NCBI RefSeq assembly: GCF_902859695.1
Contig: NZ_CADIJL010000004.1
Location: forward strand, 124,001-188,000
Source: Achromobacter ruhlandii
GTDB lineage: Bacteria > Pseudomonadota > Gammaproteobacteria > Burkholderiales > Burkholderiaceae_B
Direction of reading: 5' to 3'
Length of the DNA: 64,000 bases
Both the position numbers and the translations under genes were made by a program. Positions within the stretch are counted from its first letter, which is position 1; the number at the start of each line of letters is the position of its first letter. Positions 35,055-42,658 of the stretch are shown here, piece after piece. The notes under the pieces are model-generated. The model did not search any database, was not told where the DNA came from, and saw only the letters and a list, made by a program, of their open reading frames with translations.

Positions 35055-35156
35055 GGTGATGTCCTCGGTGAATCGGAAACAGCACCGCCCCTGAGGCAGG
35101 TGCTGCCCCAAGGGGTGGAGAAAAGCCGCGCAAGCGGCGATGACGTGTGCCGGACC

Positions 35157-35483
35157 TCAATAGTCCGAATCGCAACCGGACGGGCAATAACCCAGTTCGA
35201 TTCCGTGCGAGCAGTAGCCGTTTTCGGCGTTCCAGTCCTGGGTTTCCTGCCTTTCGGCCGGTGTGGCGTAGCCCCATTCCTGTGCGATCTGCAGCGCCTG
35301 TGCGCGTTGCTCTTCCGGCAATCGACTGGCTTGCGCGTCGATCTCCGAACTGAAAAGCGTGACCCAGTGGTCCCAGGACAGGCCACAACCACGCTGGGCG
35401 TGCTCGGCGGCTGTCTTGCAAACAGCTCGCCACGCGGGTTCACCCAGCGAAGAACGGGGTGTATCGCAATCGATGGTGGACAT
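35157..35483 (-). CDS. Conserved small ICE protein (108 aa)
   Basis: This 108-residue protein has several cysteines, notably the C-terminal CSHGIELGYCPSGCDSDY cluster that could bind a metal. The segment EEQRAQALQIAQEWGYATPAE is helical. The family is unknown. The start at 35483 follows GGAGGT, downstream of a hairpin (CCGGGGC with GCCCCCGG). Confidence 0.68.
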   Translation of the reverse strand: MSTIDCDTPRSSLGEPAWRAVCKTAAEHAQRGCGLSWDHWVTLFSSEIDAQASRLPEEQRAQALQIAQEWGYATPAERQETQDWNAENGYCSHGIELGYCPSGCDSDY

Positions 35484-35577
35484 GATGGAGACCTCCAGAA
35501 GAAAGCCGGGGGCCTCCCCGCATAGGGAAAGAGCCCCGGCGGGTGGATGAAGAACACCGCGCATGCGGTGTCTGCGA

Positions 35578-36267
35578 TCACGCAGGTTGCAGTTCGGCCT
35601 GGCGGCTCCACTCCTGCGTTTTGAAGTCCAGCGCGTAGCCCAGATCGCCCAGGCGGGCGATCTGCGCGCGCAGGGCGCGGCGGTCGATGGTCGAATCCAA
35701 TTTCACGGAATCGCCCAGCGGCCAGAGCAAGCCGAACAAAGCAACGTCGCCCTCTTCGGTGCTGCCAGGGGCAGCCGCCGCAGCGGGCGTCGGTGCATCC
35801 ACACCGAAGGGCGTGGTATCGACCAGCGGGTCCGCCGAGGCCTGCACGGGTGCGGGCTTGGCGGGTCTGGAGGCCTTGGCGGGCTTGGCCGGCGTTTCCG
35901 CAGGCTGCGTCCCCAGCTCTTCATCGAGTGGATCGACTTCCTGGGTGGCGAAGCTGCGGGCCTCATCACGACTCAGTTTGTCGATGCCGTTGAGCGTCAT
36001 GCCGTCGAGGTTTGCGCGCACTTCAAACCGCGCGCCGCCCGCGACCGGATAGGACTTCGCGAAGATGTAGCGAATGACGAAATCCCCGTCGTACTTTCCT
36101 TCGGGGTACTGCTCCAACTCCGCGTCTTTAACCGCGAACTCGCCGATGGGGGTAGAAAGGCGCCCAACCGTGAACGGGCCGTTCTTGCCCCGGATGGTCC
36201 GCAACGTGAGCTGGCCCGGGACGACGATGGGTAGGGCTGATCTCGTAGGTGCCGATGTGGCTGCCAT
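35578..36267 (-). CDS. DUF3275 family ICE protein
   Basis: This 229-residue protein has an N-terminal beta-rich domain (about residues 15-100: GQLTLRTIRGKNGPFTVGRL) typical of DUF3275, a long Pro/Ala/Lys linker (about 115-165) and a C-terminal helical part. DUF3275 proteins are confined to ICEs and related plasmids, next to DUF3577 as here. Single-strand DNA binding has been suggested by fold resemblance but is not shown. The start at 36267 follows AAGGAGA. Confidence 0.8.
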   Translation of the reverse strand: MAATSAPTRSALPIVVPGQLTLRTIRGKNGPFTVGRLSTPIGEFAVKDAELEQYPEGKYDGDFVIRYIFAKSYPVAGGARFEVRANLDGMTLNGIDKLSRDEARSFATQEVDPLDEELGTQPAETPAKPAKASRPAKPAPVQASADPLVDTTPFGVDAPTPAAAAAPGSTEEGDVALFGLLWPLGDSVKLDSTIDRRALRAQIARLGDLGYALDFKTQEWSRQAELQPA

Positions 36268-36325
36268 GATGGTTCTCCTTGGACGAATAGGAAAAAGGCA
36301 AGGCCCCGTGAGGGGCCGTGCCGGA

Positions 36326-37255
36326 TCAGAACGAAGCAGCCAATGCCGGCTCCTGCTCCTCGACTGCACATTCGGGCTCGCGCTCGGCGGGCTCGGCAGA
36401 TTGGTAGGAAACGGCGTCGGCGGCAGTGTCGATGGCGTTGGCGGCTTCGGACGCGGGTGCGTCCTCCGCTGGCGCTGCCTCGGCATGCGCCTGGCTCGTC
36501 GGATAGACCTGGGTGCCGTCGATCTTGATCAGACCGATGTGGACCAGCGTCGATTCCAGGCTTGCGGCCGGTTCCCCAGCGTGCTCGCCCTTGGTGCGGA
36601 TGTACGGATCGATCTTCATGTCGTTCAGACGAAAGGCGATCAGCACCTTGCGATCCCCCTCGATGGCCTGCACGCATCGGCGAACCAGATGCTCGGCTTC
36701 AGGGGTGGCGACGATCGTGTCGAAGTACCGATATTCCGGTTCATCGACAGGTCCGGCCAGCGCGGCGATGGAGCACGACAGGAACGGGTCACCATCCTTG
36801 GGGGTGACGTCCTTCGGACGGTTGAGGTAGCCGATGCCACGGGTGATCAACTCGTGCTGCTCGATCGAAGCCAGTTCGGCCCGCTCGATCAGCTCGGCCT
36901 TGAGCAGTCGCGCCTTGAGGGATGCGGCGGCCTGGCCTTTCTGTTCGCCCTTGTCGCGGATGTAGGCATCGCCCCAGAGGTCGCCGAGGCGAAAGCGCAC
37001 CAGCGGTCGCTGCTTGGAATCGTCAACGCCGATGTAGCGCTGAACGAGCTTCTTGGCCTCGGCACCCGAGACCTTGACGTCGAAGTAGCGGTAGCTCGGG
37101 TCCCTGGCGGGGCCGACCAGCGCGGCGATGGTGCAGGCCAGGAAGGGCTGCGCACGGCGGCCGCCCCTGACGGGCACCTCACGGACACGCTGGAGGTAGC
37201 CGATGCCCGAGGTGTGGAGGTCGAAATACGATTTCTCGTTGGAAGTGGTGTTCAT
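36326..37255 (-). CDS. STY4534/DUF3577-type ICE replication-associated protein with two repeats
   Basis: This 309-residue protein consists of two similar ~110-residue units (about residues 8-122 and 135-245). They share the patterns GIGYL, FL-C-IAAL-GP, YRYFD and IR-KGE, so the gene arose by internal duplication. An acidic Ala-rich tail follows. The family accompanies replication genes in pathogenicity islands and ICEs. Its leader is long (37256-37567) and contains RNA-like element B. Confidence 0.8.
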   Translation of the reverse strand: MNTTSNEKSYFDLHTSGIGYLQRVREVPVRGGRRAQPFLACTIAALVGPARDPSYRYFDVKVSGAEAKKLVQRYIGVDDSKQRPLVRFRLGDLWGDAYIRDKGEQKGQAAASLKARLLKAELIERAELASIEQHELITRGIGYLNRPKDVTPKDGDPFLSCSIAALAGPVDEPEYRYFDTIVATPEAEHLVRRCVQAIEGDRKVLIAFRLNDMKIDPYIRTKGEHAGEPAASLESTLVHIGLIKIDGTQVYPTSQAHAEAAPAEDAPASEAANAIDTAADAVSYQSAEPAEREPECAVEEQEPALAASF

Positions 37256-37345
37256 GGTGAATCTCCATAGGGAAAAGCGGAGACACACCGAGCCCACGCA
37301 TGCGGGGAAAGGTGCGTAACCCCGCGGTGGGTTGATAAGGCGAAA

Positions 37346-37486
37346 GCATCCGCCACCAGGGACTGGTGGCCGCTCGCGGATGGATGCGGTGCGAGCTGGC
37401 TCGGTCACGCAGTGGAAACTGCGCCGCAACCTCGAAGACCGATGGTTGCCTGGCATGTCGCTGACAGCGTCAGCAGGCATGGGGTC
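37346..37486 (-). ncRNA. Structured RNA-like element, copy B (upstream of the DUF3577 gene)
   Basis: On the minus strand: a CATG-bracketed GCTGAC/GTCAGC hairpin, then GGCAACC/GGTTGC around a TCTTCGAG segment, GCGCAG/CTGCG, and GCATCC/GGATGC enclosing CCACCA/TGGTGG. These are the same four helices as copies A, C and D, with compensating base changes. It begins about 80 bases after a terminator, so it lies at the 5' end of a new transcription unit. Confidence 0.72.
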
Positions 37487-37567
37487 AGCATGGCCGGGCC
37501 TCGCGCGCGCGACAGCAATCAATTGGCATCCGCGCGTTTCCCTTTGTCCACGCAGCCCGGCTCAGCG

Positions 37568-37595
37568 CAAAAGAAAGCCCCCGGTGTGGGGGGCT
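37568..37595 (-). terminator. Intrinsic terminator after the DUF3085 gene
   Basis: On the minus strand AGCCCCC pairs with GGGGGCT, followed by TTCTTTT. It ends the upstream unit directly before RNA-like element B. Confidence 0.8.
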
Positions 37596-37621
37596 GCGAG
37601 AGTCGAGTGGCGGTTGCCGCG

Positions 37622-37975
37622 CTATGCGGGAGGCACCACCTCCAGCGACAGATGTGTGGCGGTGGCCGACAGCATCAGGTCGTCTTCGGTGTGCAGGATG
37701 CGCGTGAATACGCCGTCCTTCGGGTCGAAGTACTCCCCGAAGTCGTCGCCGCCCAGTTCGGCGCGCGCCAGTTCCCACCAGTCGTCGAACGGGTCGGTAT
37801 CCGGGTTGCAGCCGACGGCATAGGCCAGCAGCTTCACACGCCCATCCGGGCGGCGCTCTCCCTGCTCGGCGAGGAAGTACACGCCCTGGTCCTTGACCAG
37901 GATGACGCGGCATTGGCTGGCGATGGCCTCGGTCAGCACGGGGCGCAGGTCGGAGCCTTTGAATCGCAGTGACAT
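37622..37975 (-). CDS. DUF3085 family ICE protein
   Basis: This 117-residue soluble protein has segments typical of DUF3085 (VYFLAEQGERRPDGR and WWELARAELGGDDFGEYF). No function is known. The start at 37975 follows AGGAGA and sits below the most regular leader hairpin of the region (13-bp perfect stem, 38006-38035). A terminator follows the stop. Confidence 0.75.
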   Translation of the reverse strand: MSLRFKGSDLRPVLTEAIASQCRVILVKDQGVYFLAEQGERRPDGRVKLLAYAVGCNPDTDPFDDWWELARAELGGDDFGEYFDPKDGVFTRILHTEDDLMLSATATHLSLEVVPPA

Positions 37976-38116
37976 GGTTGAAATCTCCTATGTGGAATAG
38001 AGAAAAGGCCCTCCATCCGCATGGATGGAGGGCCTGTGGGCACATGGCCCATGGGCGAAACTTCGTGGCGGGACCCACGGGTCAGCCGTAGAACCGGCAG
38101 GATTCAGTTTCCGGCG

Positions 38117-38929
38117 TCATGCCGGCACCGCCTGGCGCTGCCGGGTAGCCTTGGCGTCGATCACGCTCACATCGATCAGGCGCCAACGTCCGTCGTCGAT
38201 GAGTCGCTCCAGCACTTCGCCGAGCATGTCGAAATACACCTCGTCATGCCGATCGACCAATTCGCCGTCGCGATGCAGCTCCACCACGTAGGTGTCGCCG
38301 CCTCGGTCGTACAGCACCGTCACCCGGCCCTCGAACTTCGCGGTCGAGACCGTGAAGCTGATCGCCGGAGGCGTCTCGATGATCTTGGACGGCGTCGGAT
38401 CGACCCAGGTGAAATCCCGGGCACCCGCATCGACCAGCATGTGGGTGATGCGCCGGAAGCCATCGGGCGCCGGCATTTCCTCCAACTGCTGGATGAGCTG
38501 ACCCAGCTCCATGCACTGCGGCTCGGGAATGGGCAGCTTGGCCGGCGCGGAGCCGAGGATGTGCGTCTTGACGGTGTAGGGAATGCCGTCGGACGTCATC
38601 TCGGTGCGCTCTTCCGGCGTGTCCGCCCGCAGCCCATCGAAACGGCGCCGTGCGTAGGGTTGGACATGCACCTTGGCGCCTTCGTCGGGGACGGTGGTCA
38701 CCAGCTTGGAATCGAGCACAGCGAACTCGCTCGGCTTGAGCTTGACGACGATGGCATCGTCGGTGATGGCGACTACCTTCCCGTCGAAGGGCTGGGGGTC
38801 GACGGCGAAGCCCAATGTCGAAGATTGCGGCTGATCGTCGAACACGCGGTACTTGAACGACCGCACGTTGCGGGGCACGTGGCCTGCGACTAGCGAAGGC
38901 ATCATGGATTTGATGAGGGAACGGTCCAT
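38117..38929 (-). CDS. Conserved ICE accessory protein of unknown function (270 aa)
   Basis: This 270-residue soluble protein has two distinguishable halves. An N-terminal half includes KVVAITDDAIVVKLKPSEF, and a C-terminal half has a beta-rich ending (VTVLYDRGGDTYVVELHRD and DDGRWRLIDVSVID). No catalytic motif is recognised. Start 38929 follows AAGGAG. Upstream come a hairpin (ACAAGGGA with TCCCTTGT) and RNA-like element C, so it is the first gene of a transcription unit. Confidence 0.7.
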   Translation of the reverse strand: MDRSLIKSMMPSLVAGHVPRNVRSFKYRVFDDQPQSSTLGFAVDPQPFDGKVVAITDDAIVVKLKPSEFAVLDSKLVTTVPDEGAKVHVQPYARRRFDGLRADTPEERTEMTSDGIPYTVKTHILGSAPAKLPIPEPQCMELGQLIQQLEEMPAPDGFRRITHMLVDAGARDFTWVDPTPSKIIETPPAISFTVSTAKFEGRVTVLYDRGGDTYVVELHRDGELVDRHDEVYFDMLGEVLERLIDDGRWRLIDVSVIDAKATRQRQAVPA

Positions 38930-38998
38930 GGGAATCTCCTTGAGGAAGAAACAAGGGATTCCCCGCCCGCAAGGGAGAGGTCCCTTGTGGGTGGTGTG

Positions 38999-39111
38999 GA
39001 TGGACGCGGTACGTCCGTGGAAAACATCGACCAGCACGGCTTCCCGTGCTTGCAGCCTTGAAGGTCTTGGCTGCCTGGGCATGTGTCGGCAACGCCGACG
39101 AACATGGGGCA
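38999..39111 (-). ncRNA. Structured RNA-like element, copy C
   Basis: On the minus strand: GTCGGC/GCCGAC between two CATG words, GGCAGCC/GGCTGC around a CTTCAAGG segment, GCACGG/CCGTGC, then GATG/CATC enclosing GGACG/CGTCC. The helices match copies A, B and D although the third and fourth stems differ in sequence. It lies about 75 bases after a terminator and upstream of the 270-residue protein gene. Confidence 0.7.
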
Positions 39112-39186
39112 AGAATGGCCCGGGAGTAAGCGGCCCGCTTGCAGGAAACGGCACCCCATCGCACCCGCTTTCCAGCGCTGCGGGCG

Positions 39187-39211
39187 AGAAAAAGCCCCTC
39201 GAAAGGGGCTT
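39187..39211 (-). terminator. Intrinsic terminator after the 92-residue protein gene
   Basis: On the minus strand AGCCCCT-TTCG-AGGGGCT is followed by TTTTCTC. It closes the unit upstream of RNA-like element C. Confidence 0.82.
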
Positions 39212-39216
39212 GGGGG

Positions 39217-39495
39217 TCAGGCTTCGTACACGAAGTAGTGTTCTCGCTGACGCGGGAAGAACACGTGCTTCCACGTGTCGCCGCTTGTGTTGCCACCGTC
39301 GAATACGACCATTTCGTAGTCGTCAATGTCGGTGTCCACCAGATCGGCGCTGTCGATATGGCGCATGTGCAGCGTACCGCTCATGCGCTCGAACACCAGG
39401 ATCTGGCCGATGGCGTCGTCCTGGCTCATGGCGTTGACGCAGGCTCCAAGCTGATTCTCGAAGTCGGGCGTGGGCAAGATGAGATCGGGGAACAT
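39217..39495 (-). CDS. Conserved small ICE protein (92 aa)
   Basis: This acidic 92-residue soluble protein contains VFERMSGTLHMRHIDSADL and YEMVVFDGGNTSGDTWKHV. The family is unknown. The start at 39495 follows TAGGAG below a strong hairpin (CCAGCCCG with CGGGCTGG). Confidence 0.65.
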   Translation of the reverse strand: MFPDLILPTPDFENQLGACVNAMSQDDAIGQILVFERMSGTLHMRHIDSADLVDTDIDDYEMVVFDGGNTSGDTWKHVFFPRQREHYFVYEA

Positions 39496-39591
39496 GAGAT
39501 TGCTCCTATGGAATTGAACCAGCCCGGCTCCTGGTGGGAGGCGGGCTGGCATATGGGGGATAAAGGGGAAGGCTTGCGCGTCGCGTGTCTG

Positions 39592-40329
39592 CTAGGTCTC
39601 GGCCAGTGGCAAGCCCAGTAGCGCGGGTGCGTCGGCATCGAGGATGAGGATGCGCACATCTGCCTGGCCGGCCAGTTCAAGGATGTTCGCCAGGTCGTCA
39701 GGCATGCCCTTGTCGCGGTGCTCCTGTCGAAGCTGCTCAGCACTGATGCCCTCGGCATATTCCAGGTTCTTGTCTGTCCAGGGCGTGGAGATCAGCTTGA
39801 CGCCAATCGCCGGGCTGTACGGAACCCGAAAGGCGATGAACAGAAAAGCCTCCGGCGTGGCGAGGTCTGCCAGGTTGGCGAGGTACTGGCCGGTTTCCTG
39901 GCAGATGTGCGCGCTGCTGACTTCCCAGCACCGGCTGTAATAGCCGGTCTCGAAACTCAACCGCTGCACCACGTCTCGCGCGGCTTCGGCCGAATAGGTA
40001 TCACCGACATGGACCGGGCGGCCGTCGAGGTCGTCGCCATGGATGGCATAGACCACGGCGCCCACCACGCCTTCGCCGTTGATGCCTTCAACAGCATCAC
40101 ATTCAGCAATCAGCTCGTCGCTGATGGCGTCAGTGCCGCTTTTGATCAACGCGAAGTCGCTGGTGACGATGCAAGGCGATGAGATCAGGTCGTTGTCGGA
40201 AAGATGCGCTTGGCTCGTGTGGATGGATCGCCAGACATGCGGGCTTCCGTCCCCGTAGCAGATGCACAGCGTTCGGACGACTCTCAGATTCCAGTAGCCG
40301 CGTACAAAGGGATTGGGATTCTGGGTCAT
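39592..40329 (-). CDS. Conserved ICE accessory protein of unknown function (245 aa)
   Basis: This 245-residue soluble protein has no signal peptide. It contains FETGYYSRCWEVSSAHI and a C-terminal helical stretch rich in Leu, Asp and Ala. I do not recognise the family. The start at 40329 follows GGAGA and a hairpin (CAATTCCC with GGGAATTG). Confidence 0.68.
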   Translation of the reverse strand: MTQNPNPFVRGYWNLRVVRTLCICYGDGSPHVWRSIHTSQAHLSDNDLISSPCIVTSDFALIKSGTDAISDELIAECDAVEGINGEGVVGAVVYAIHGDDLDGRPVHVGDTYSAEAARDVVQRLSFETGYYSRCWEVSSAHICQETGQYLANLADLATPEAFLFIAFRVPYSPAIGVKLISTPWTDKNLEYAEGISAEQLRQEHRDKGMPDDLANILELAGQADVRILILDADAPALLGLPLAET

Positions 40330-40542
40330 GGAATTTCTCCAGATTGAATAATGGAGCCAATTCCCGCCACCGGGAATTGAACCCCGGTGGGTTGAAAGTG
40401 GAAAAAGCGTCAGGCGGCACTGATCGAGGGCTTTGGGCCAATCGGCGCAGGCTGACGGAAGAAAAATCGAGGGACATGGCCGCGTGGACGCATGTCCCTC
40501 ATGGGCAGTGAACAAAAAGACGGTGGTATGCCGCAGACCGGC

Positions 40543-40935
40543 TCACCAACCGCTGTAGTTCACCAACAGATCGGCGATGACCTTGCGGCGTTGCAGATCG
40601 AGACCATCGAAGTCCGACAGTCCTTGGAAGTGGCAGCGCTTGAGCATGGCACCGCCCTCGCGCGCGTTGTAGAAGCTGAACATGGCGGACAGGAACATGC
40701 GTTCCCCGCTGCTCAGGACGCCGAGTGCGTCGTTGGCACGCAGCATGTCGGGACGCAGATCCCACTTGCTCTTTGCCTGGTTCAGGCCTTCGCGCGTGCC
40801 GTCGCCAAACCATTGCGGGCCTGCGATCTCGACGCCGCGCTTCCAGACCTCGAAGAAGGCTTGGGGCGCGGCGGCGAAATGCTGCTCTTCCCGCATGATC
40901 TGATCGACGACTTCCTGGGGCAAAAGCTGGTTCAT
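40543..40935 (-). CDS. Conserved ICE protein (130 aa)
   Basis: This mostly helical 130-residue protein has central segments SGERMFLSAMFSFYNAREGG and GLSDFDGLDLQRRKVIADLL. The protein family recurs in ICEs without a known role. The start at 40935 follows GGAGG, and the gap to the upstream 70-residue gene is only 21 bases. Confidence 0.68.
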   Translation of the reverse strand: MNQLLPQEVVDQIMREEQHFAAAPQAFFEVWKRGVEIAGPQWFGDGTREGLNQAKSKWDLRPDMLRANDALGVLSSGERMFLSAMFSFYNAREGGAMLKRCHFQGLSDFDGLDLQRRKVIADLLVNYSGW

Positions 40936-40956
40936 GACGTGGTTCCTCCAGTTGGA

Positions 40957-41169
40957 TCAGGGTGTGGCGAGCTGGGACCAGCCGCCTCTTTCGAGGGCAC
41001 GTTGAGCCGCGGCATAGCTGCGGAAGTACTGGCAGGATTCCCGCGAAACGGGACCTTCTGTATCGCGCGTGCCGATGTAGTGGCCGGCGGCGCTATGCAG
41101 GATTTCGAGCGGCAGGAACTTGCCGCAATGGATCAAGGCCAACTGGCCGAAAGAGGCTTGCTGGGACAT
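40957..41169 (-). CDS. Conserved small ICE protein (70 aa)
   Basis: This 70-residue protein contains HYIGTRDTEGPVSRESCQYF and a helical C-terminus (AAAQRALERGGWSQL). The family is unknown. It starts a unit whose leader carries a GCGGG/CCCGC hairpin with TTTTT, then RNA-like element D further upstream. Start 41169 follows AAGGAG. Confidence 0.65.
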   Translation of the reverse strand: MSQQASFGQLALIHCGKFLPLEILHSAAGHYIGTRDTEGPVSRESCQYFRSYAAAQRALERGGWSQLATP

Positions 41170-41242
41170 GGACGGGCTCCTTGGAAAAAGCGGGGCCTCG
41201 TCCCTCACGGGATGGCAGCTCCCGCACGCGGTTGAGAAAAAA

Positions 41243-41378
41243 GCATCGGCGTCACGGGTGACGCGCGTCCGCAGACTCGATGCGATGGCGGACTGGCGGG
41301 TAGCGCGGAAAGAATCCGCGGCAGCCTGGAAACTCTGGCTGCTGGCATGGTGCTGACGAATCAGCGACACATGCGGGC
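41243..41378 (-). ncRNA. Structured RNA-like element, copy D
   Basis: On the minus strand: GCTGA/TCAGC between CATG words, GCAGCC/GGCTGC around a TTTCCAGG segment, GCGGA/TCCGC, and GCATCG/CGATGC enclosing GCGTCAC/GTGACGC. The helix order is the same as in copies A-C. It lies about 70 bases past a terminator and upstream of the 70-residue gene. Confidence 0.7.
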
Positions 41379-41448
41379 AGCTTCATGCGCGAGGCGAGCC
41401 GCGTCAGCCGGAAATCGGCATTTGCAACAGCCCCGATTGGCGAACGCG

Positions 41449-41481
41449 GAAAAAAGAAAGCCCCGCAATAAGTGCGGGGCT
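41449..41481 (-). terminator. Intrinsic terminator after the 103-residue protein gene
   Basis: On the minus strand AGCCCCGCA pairs with TGCGGGGCT, followed by TTCTTTTTT. It ends the upstream gene just before RNA-like element D. Confidence 0.85.
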
Positions 41482-41506
41482 GTCAGGAGGATGAGGCGAA
41501 ACTGGG

Positions 41507-41818
41507 TCAGCGAGGCCTGTCGCCCAGTACATGCTGCTTCCACAGGGCGAATGCCTCGTCCGGTCCCAGCTCTGCGAGGATGACGATGGGCTGGCCCCGA
41601 CGGGCACGCAGCGATGCGAAATACGCTGGCCGGTCGGCGATGGCGTTGAGCTTGATGCCCTTTAGGAACAGCAACTGGCGGGGGCGAACTTTGGTGGTAA
41701 CGCAGGCATGATTGCGCTTGTTTGGGGCAAAAGGGCCAGCGAAGCGGGCGGACACGGCCAGAAAACCGCGACGAACTACTTGTACTTGCCAGGCGAGGCG
41801 AACGGGTGACATCAGCAT
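41507..41818 (-). CDS. Hypothetical basic protein (103 aa)
   Basis: This is a basic 103-residue protein with a C-terminal half (PIVILAELGPDEAFALWKQH) that looks like a real folded domain. The N-terminal 45 residues are Arg-rich and less convincing, so the true start may be a later codon. The family is unknown. A strong terminator follows. It marks the left limit of the metal-resistance insertion. Confidence 0.55.
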   Translation of the reverse strand: MLMSPVRLAWQVQVVRRGFLAVSARFAGPFAPNKRNHACVTTKVRPRQLLFLKGIKLNAIADRPAYFASLRARRGQPIVILAELGPDEAFALWKQHVLGDRPR

Positions 41819-41970
41819 ATCGCTATGCGGTAAAGAAGACCGTCCTAAAGCTTGCAGGATCCCGGCATAGCTTCATCATCACCTCTCCGTGACGGCTCAT
41901 TGGAACGAAAAAGGCCAGCATCGCCGTGATGGACTTTCATAATTGCCAGGTCAACTGGCTTGCGTGCTGT

Positions 41971-42129
41971 TTATTCACAGCAAGGCATTGCGACGTCGTT
42001 GCAGCAATCGCCGCCATCGCAACAGGGCGTTGCAGCAAAAGCGGCGGTGGGCGCTAGCATGAGGGCCAAGCCGCGGCCGCTCATGCTGGGGGCCGTTCTC
42101 TTCAGATTGGTGTCCTGCACCGTGTGCAT
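41971..42129 (-). CDS. Cys-rich exported micro-protein of the Pb/Cd locus (52 aa)
   Basis: This frame encodes 52 residues: a hydrophobic export-like segment (SGRGLALMLAPTAAFA) followed by a short tail with three adjacent cysteine pairs (TPCCDGGDCCNDV, then PCCE). Six cysteines in about 18 residues point to thiolate metal binding, probably in the periplasm. It starts 25 bases after the lspA stop on the same strand, at the end of the cadA-lspA unit. Length and start are uncertain; an internal ATG (42084) is possible. Confidence 0.6.
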   Translation of the reverse strand: MHTVQDTNLKRTAPSMSGRGLALMLAPTAAFAATPCCDGGDCCNDVAMPCCE

Positions 42130-42154
42130 TGCGAATTTCCGGATCGTCCCAATG

Positions 42155-42655
42155 TCACTGGGACTCCTTTGTGGCGGCCGGGTTCTCCACGCTCATGAAC
42201 GACTGGGCCACCAGCGCGATCGCCCCGCCCACGATGGCCATGTCAGCGATGTTGAAGGCGGGCCAGTGCCAGCCGTGCAGGTGAAAGTCGATGTAGTCGA
42301 TAACGTGCCCGCGCGTGGCGCGGTCGAACGCGTTGCCCAATGCGCCGCCCAGAATGAGGCTGTACGAAAGGCCTTCCGTTTTGCGCAGCGGCCGGGAGAG
42401 CAGCCATGCGAGCCATGCCGATATTGCGAACGCGATCGCCAGAAAAAACCACCGCTGCCAGCCGCCCGCGCCAGCAAGGAAGCTGAACGCCGCGCCGGGA
42501 TTGAGAGCGTGAACTAGGTTGAAGAATGACGCCACCTCGTGCGACCAACCCAAGGGAGTTGTCGCGTCAATGTAGCTCTTAGCTGCCTGATCGCCGGCGA
42601 ATATAACGATCGCGAGTGAGTACCACTGCGTCTTGCGAAGAGATGGTTCATCCAT
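42155..42655 (-). CDS. lspA: Signal peptidase II in the metal-resistance operon (PbrC-like)
   Basis: This 166-residue membrane protein has four helices and the catalytic aspartates of LspA in GNAFDRATRGHVIDYIDFH and FNIADMAI. It cleaves prolipoprotein signal peptides. A second lspA copy linked to a Pb/Cd ATPase is known from pbr operons, where it assists lead resistance. It begins 3 bases after the ATPase stop, so the two are co-transcribed. Confidence 0.92.
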   Translation of the reverse strand: MDEPSLRKTQWYSLAIVIFAGDQAAKSYIDATTPLGWSHEVASFFNLVHALNPGAAFSFLAGAGGWQRWFFLAIAFAISAWLAWLLSRPLRKTEGLSYSLILGGALGNAFDRATRGHVIDYIDFHLHGWHWPAFNIADMAIVGGAIALVAQSFMSVENPAATKESQ

Positions 42656-42658
42656 TGT

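Larger units (their letters stand above)
31880..41230 (-). repeat. Array of leader hairpins, one before nearly every gene
   Basis: On the minus strand most gaps carry a GC-rich inverted repeat, often followed by a T-rich run, then a GGAG-type ribosome site and the ATG. Clear cases lie just upstream of the starts at 31879, 34608, 35054, 35483, 36267, 37975, 38929, 39495, 40329 and 41169. The best has a 13-bp perfect stem (38006-38018 with 38023-38035) followed by TTTTC. Stem sequences differ between gaps, so the structure rather than the sequence recurs. Gaps before 32323, 32733 and 33893 have weaker hairpins without a T-run. Confidence 0.75.

Noticed and set aside
31880-41230. Regularly spaced hairpins read as a CRISPR array or REP elements
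   Set aside because: Stem sequences are all different, spacing is that of genes, and there are no identical repeats or cas genes.
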